Position numbers and translations under genes: made by a program. The notes below the pieces were generated by a model. That model had not been told where the DNA came from, ran no database searches, and saw nothing but the letters and a program-made list of their open reading frames with translations. Positions 61,223 to 64,000 of a stretch of 64,000 nucleotides of DNA are shown here, piece by piece. Source of the DNA: Cordia subcordata (taxonomy: Eukaryota; Streptophyta; Magnoliopsida; Boraginales; Cordiaceae); assembly GCA_028554755.1 (NCBI GenBank), contig JAPTOF010000016.1, forward strand, positions 2,492,501-2,556,500, given 5' to 3'. Each line of letters begins with the position of its first letter. Within the stretch, counting starts at the first letter, position 1.

Positions 61223-61554
61223 GAACCAATTAACCAAATCTTGAGACTGGAAGTCAATTATCCAATTTTCGAGATATTAAAGTTTGTATTATAAGCCCGA
61301 AGTTTAAAAACAACGTATTTATATCATTATTTCGATTATCAACCAAAATTTGAAAAATGTTTTGACAACTGGAATTGTGGATGTGCAACCGATCAACGGA
61401 ACCATGTCATCAGTCTGAACTAACCGGAGTACATGAAAAGAGCCCCCATTGGAGTCCCCTCTACGCCTAAAATCCATAGCAAAATCTTTTTTTTTTTTTT
61501 TTCTCTTTTTCCAACGATAATTAAAATATCTTTCTTTCTCCAAGTCTTGTAAAC

Positions 61555-61615
61555 GTCATCAAGCTCACGTAGCATTGAGGAGACGTCATCAAACTCACGT
61601 AGCATTGAGGAGCCT
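61555..61615. repeat. 30-bp tandem duplication
   Basis: Two copies of GTCATCAA(G/A)CTCACGTAGC...ATTGAGGAG in direct repeat, each containing the ACGT core of G-box/ABRE-type sites. Confidence 0.85.
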
Positions 61616-61962
61616 CGCATTTTGGACTAATTGTTCTGAAAATAACCCTTTCCCATTCTGCATCAATTATTATCATAATTTACAAGATTAATAGACTCTT
61701 TTTCTTTTATTCTCGTGTTAAATCTTCTTCTAATTTGAGAAAAAAGAAAACTACTTTACTATTAAACCATATCCCAAATTCCAAACCTCCTAAGTAACCC
61801 AATTAACCCGAAATAATATAATTATCTCAAGTTATTAATCATATTTATATTATTCCCTTATAAATTGCTCAATATCACTTCCTAAACCAGTATTAAGTTT
61901 GCCACCTTGGATCACCATGAGTAGGCGTAACCATGAAATAATTTATCAATCAAAGCTATCAA

Positions 61963-62160
61963 ACTCGTTTGAATTGGCTTTCCTTAAAAAAAGCTCAAAT
62001 TTTTTACCCTAAACACAAAAGTTAAATTTAACCATTTTTCTAAGATTTCACTTTTTTTTTTTTGGTCTCGAAATCAAGTCATCTTCATCATACAAGGATA
62101 TTTTTTTTCCCAAAAAAAAAGAGATACTTTTTCATGAAAAATATCAATCTAAACAAACAA
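61963..62160. mobile_element. Tourist-like MITE, degraded
   Basis: ACTCGTTTGAATTGGCTTTC on the left and ATATCAATCTAAACAAACAAG on the right form weak inverted ends around A/T-homopolymer DNA. Confidence 0.45.
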
Positions 62161-62294
62161 GTATCCAAACGTTTGTTTGGATTAACTTATTGAAAAAAGC
62201 GCGCCGTAAGCGTATTTTTCACTACCCAATCACAGGATCGATTTTACGAATTTGTATAAAAAGGTTGTGAGATGGAATTAGTAGACAAGCACCA

Positions 62295-62402
62295 TTAGAT
62301 AAAGGGCACACATCTGTGGATCCATCTCAGCGGTTGTCTGGCCGCCGCCGATTCGAAGCTCAGCTTTCTCTTTATGCACCGCCGCTCACGGCCGCGCCAC
62401 AT
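62295..62402 (-). CDS. Small ORF, 35 aa, arginine-rich, function unknown
   Basis: ATG at 62,402 to TAA at 62,297-62,295 encodes a 35-residue peptide that begins MWRGRERRCIKRKLSFES and ends RWIHRCVPFI. It has 9 Arg and 2 Lys, and two cysteines. The ORF is over 60 percent GC in a region that is otherwise about 30 percent. Upstream on the same strand are an AGGGTTT telo-box near 62,522-62,528, TATATATATATA (62,575-62,586) and repeated TGGGC site II motifs near 62,610-62,640, as in promoters of plant housekeeping genes. A 6-codon upstream ATG (MVINFD) precedes it in the leader. No known family is recognised. A non-coding RNA, or the first exon of a longer gene, is equally possible. Confidence 0.3.
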   Translation of the reverse strand: MWRGRERRCIKRKLSFESAAARQPLRWIHRCVPFI

Positions 62403-62514
62403 TTTGAACAATCAGGCGCAGCCTCTAATGTGGAGTGCAAATTTCTCTAATCAAAATTGATAACCATATAAATCAGAGAGTTAATGAACAAAGAGCAAAT
62501 GATATGGTCGCCGT

Positions 62515-62690
62515 AAGCAAAAACCCTAGAGCTAGATTTGAAAAATAAGATGATGGGGAGAGTTGAGAGGATATGTATATATATATAGAGGCGTATGGTG
62601 GGTTAGTAATGGGCCTGCCCAGAATTTTGGGCTACGATTTGGGCTATAGTTCACTTTTATGTCACTCTAACTCCTGGCCCATATTGCCTT
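62515..62690 (-). promoter_or_regulatory. Housekeeping-type promoter reading leftward
   Basis: On the minus strand, TATGGGCCAGG, TAGCCCAAA, CTGGGCAGGCCCA and related TGGGC/GCCCA motifs (about 62,610-62,686) precede a TATA run (62,575-62,586) and CTAGGGTTTTTGC (62,516-62,528). Site II plus telo-box plus TATA is typical of plant genes for translation and mitochondrial proteins. The transcript would read through the 35-residue ORF at 62,402. Confidence 0.5.
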
Positions 62691-62697
62691 TATGTTC

Positions 62698-62930
62698 ACT
62701 ACGGCTTCATTTGAGGGGTTTTCTTTTTTCAAGAGTATTTTTTAATACTTTAAAATTTTTTTAAACTTTAATTTTTAGTTTTTGAAAAAAATTAAAATTG
62801 AGTATTTTTTGGCTAGAGTTTGAATTCTTTTCAAAATCAATTCAAGTATTTATTATAGGAAAAGTTATATTTTTTAAGTATCTTTTCATGGAAAAAACCA
62901 ATCTAAATAGAACCAAATGCTAATTCAAAT
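62698..62930. mobile_element. Tourist-like MITE, degraded
   Basis: GGCTTCATTTGAGGGGTTTT on the left and AACCAATCTAAATAGAACC on the right form weak inverted ends with the usual T/A-homopolymer interior. Confidence 0.4.
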
Positions 62931-63098
62931 TTTTTTTAAAGAGTTAGGTTGGATTTGTTTTGGAAAATGTATGGTTGATAAAAGTGAAAATTATTATTTT
63001 TTAATAAACAAAAATTAAATAAATTATTTGTGCATGTCTATGTATATTTTGGCTTTATATGCACCATGTTGTTTGCATTTGTATTACTTCTTCTTTTT

Positions 63099-63121
63099 TG
63101 TGTGTGTGTGTGTGTGTGTGT
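63099..63121. repeat. (GT)n microsatellite
   Basis: About eleven GT dinucleotides. Confidence 0.95.
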
Positions 63122-63365
63122 TTATGTGTGTTAAAAGGAGCACCATTTAGAAAACAATGAAAATAACTTTAATGTTTCCTAATTCCTCAAAAACATTTCT
63201 TAACTTTTTAACAATAAAAATTAAAACAAGTCAACCAAACATGTATTCTATACTAATTTTTATTTTATTTGAGAATGAATTTACTTATTATGTTATCAAA
63301 TACGAAAAGCATTAAGATTATATTTTCTTAAAAGAAATTTACAAACATAATGTAAAACCCATCAT

Positions 63366-63461
63366 ATTCTGCATGTAAAGCAACTTAATGTAGAATTGGT
63401 GCTAAAATTAACTATTCTGCATGTAAAGCAACTTAATGTAGAATTGGTGGTAAAATTAACT
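63366..63461. repeat. 48-bp tandem duplication
   Basis: Two copies (63,366-63,413 and 63,414-63,461) of a unit starting ATTCTGCATGTAAAGCAAC, differing at about one base. It is very recent. Confidence 0.95.
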
Positions 63462-63822
63462 AGGTAAATTACATCATAAAATCTTAATACTGTCACTTAA
63501 GCACTGATATTAATTCTCAATATTTTAGAAATTTAATCAAATTAATTATTATTATTTCAAAATATTCATATTTAGTCATCAATCTTTTATAAACTTTTCC
63601 AAGTTAAAATATAGTAAAATAATAAAGATTAAGTTGAATAAGTTTTAAACGTTTATATTTTAATATAATAAGAACTAATTTTATTAAATTTGCAAAATAT
63701 TTAAAAATATTTTGAATACTTTTAAAATTAATTAAAAAACCTAATTGAAAAAAAAATCCCATTTGGGTGAATGCCTCATCCAGTTCACCCACTCCCTCAC
63801 AAAACACAGTCGAAACCCCACC

Positions 63823-64000
63823 ATGCGTCTCCTCTCTCTTCCCCCCAAACCCCTCCCCTCCACCGCCGGCGGCGGCGCCACCACACTCCGCCGCGCTGTG
63901 CTACCCAAGCTCACAACCTTCCTCTCCCTTTCCCCATGTCGAAAAATCAGATCCTCTCTCACCTCCTCCCCTCCTCAACCGAAAACCTCCTCTGATTCTC
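63823..64000 (+). CDS. 5' end of a gene with an organelle-transit-like N-terminus (partial)
   Basis: An ATG at 63,823 in the context CCCCACCATGCG opens a frame with no stop through the last base of the window: 59 complete codons. The residues (MRLLSLPPKPLPSTAGGG..., later SLSPCRKIRSSLTSS) are rich in Ser, Thr, Pro, Leu and Arg and almost free of acids, as in plastid or mitochondrial transit peptides. GC content jumps from about 25 to over 60 percent at the start, which is typical of a first coding exon. The mature protein lies beyond the edge, so no function can be assigned. The overlapping frame at 63,771-63,995 is a shadow. Confidence 0.65.
   Translation, partial: MRLLSLPPKPLPSTAGGGATTLRRAVLPKLTTFLSLSPCRKIRSSLTSSPPQPKTSSDS

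Noticed and set aside
63771..63995. 74-codon Pro/His-rich ORF at the right edge
   Set aside because: It overlaps the better frame starting at 63,823, which has good ATG context and transit-peptide composition and stays open to the edge.

Overview
The window is nuclear DNA from a flowering plant, most likely a eudicot. It is very AT-rich, its genes have introns with consensus plant splice sites, its promoters carry TATA boxes and plant site II (TGGGC) or telo-box (AAACCCTA) motifs, and the space between genes is filled with plant transposable elements. No bacterial-type operons, CRISPR arrays, rRNA genes or functional tRNA genes were seen. The species cannot be named from the sequence.

Layout. 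Positions 1-29,000 are mostly accessory DNA: a possible retroelement scrap at the left edge, diverged local duplications, three abutting Tourist-like MITEs, a 98-bp minisatellite, a MULE-like insertion whose empty site survives in a paralogous copy at 28.6 kb, a LINE-like 3' end carrying a SINE with a 16-bp target duplication, and a 1.6-kb non-autonomous Helitron with both termini. The one credible gene here is an intact single-exon gene for a 201-residue multi-spanning membrane protein (21.3-21.9 kb), in a region of repeatedly duplicated promoter fragments.

Positions 29,200-64,000 hold ordinary genes: a polyamine uptake transporter of the PUT2/LAT4 type (29.4-34.5 kb, +); mitochondrial ribosomal protein uS11m (35.2-38.3 kb, -), convergent with the transporter; a complete four-exon class III peroxidase (40.5-43.1 kb, -); an eight-exon DRE2/anamorsin gene for cytosolic Fe-S cluster assembly (49.1-54.6 kb, -); a two-exon ankyrin-repeat protein with a nuclear-type basic tail (56.7-60.1 kb, +); a small GC-rich ORF behind a strong promoter (62.3 kb, -); and the first 178 coding bases of a gene with an organelle-transit-like N-terminus cut off by the right edge (63.8 kb, +). 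MITEs with 3-bp TAA/TTA target duplications sit in several introns and promoters.

The genes do not form a pathway. The transporter/uS11m pair recalls a neighbouring pair in Arabidopsis (At1g31830 and At1g31817), suggesting conserved synteny. Exon joins were worked out by hand from reading frame and splice consensus, not from transcripts. I found no convincing undescribed multi-gene system; the most unusual signals are structural: datable TE insertions, promoter duplications, the small ORF at 62.3 kb and the upstream ORFs of the transporter.
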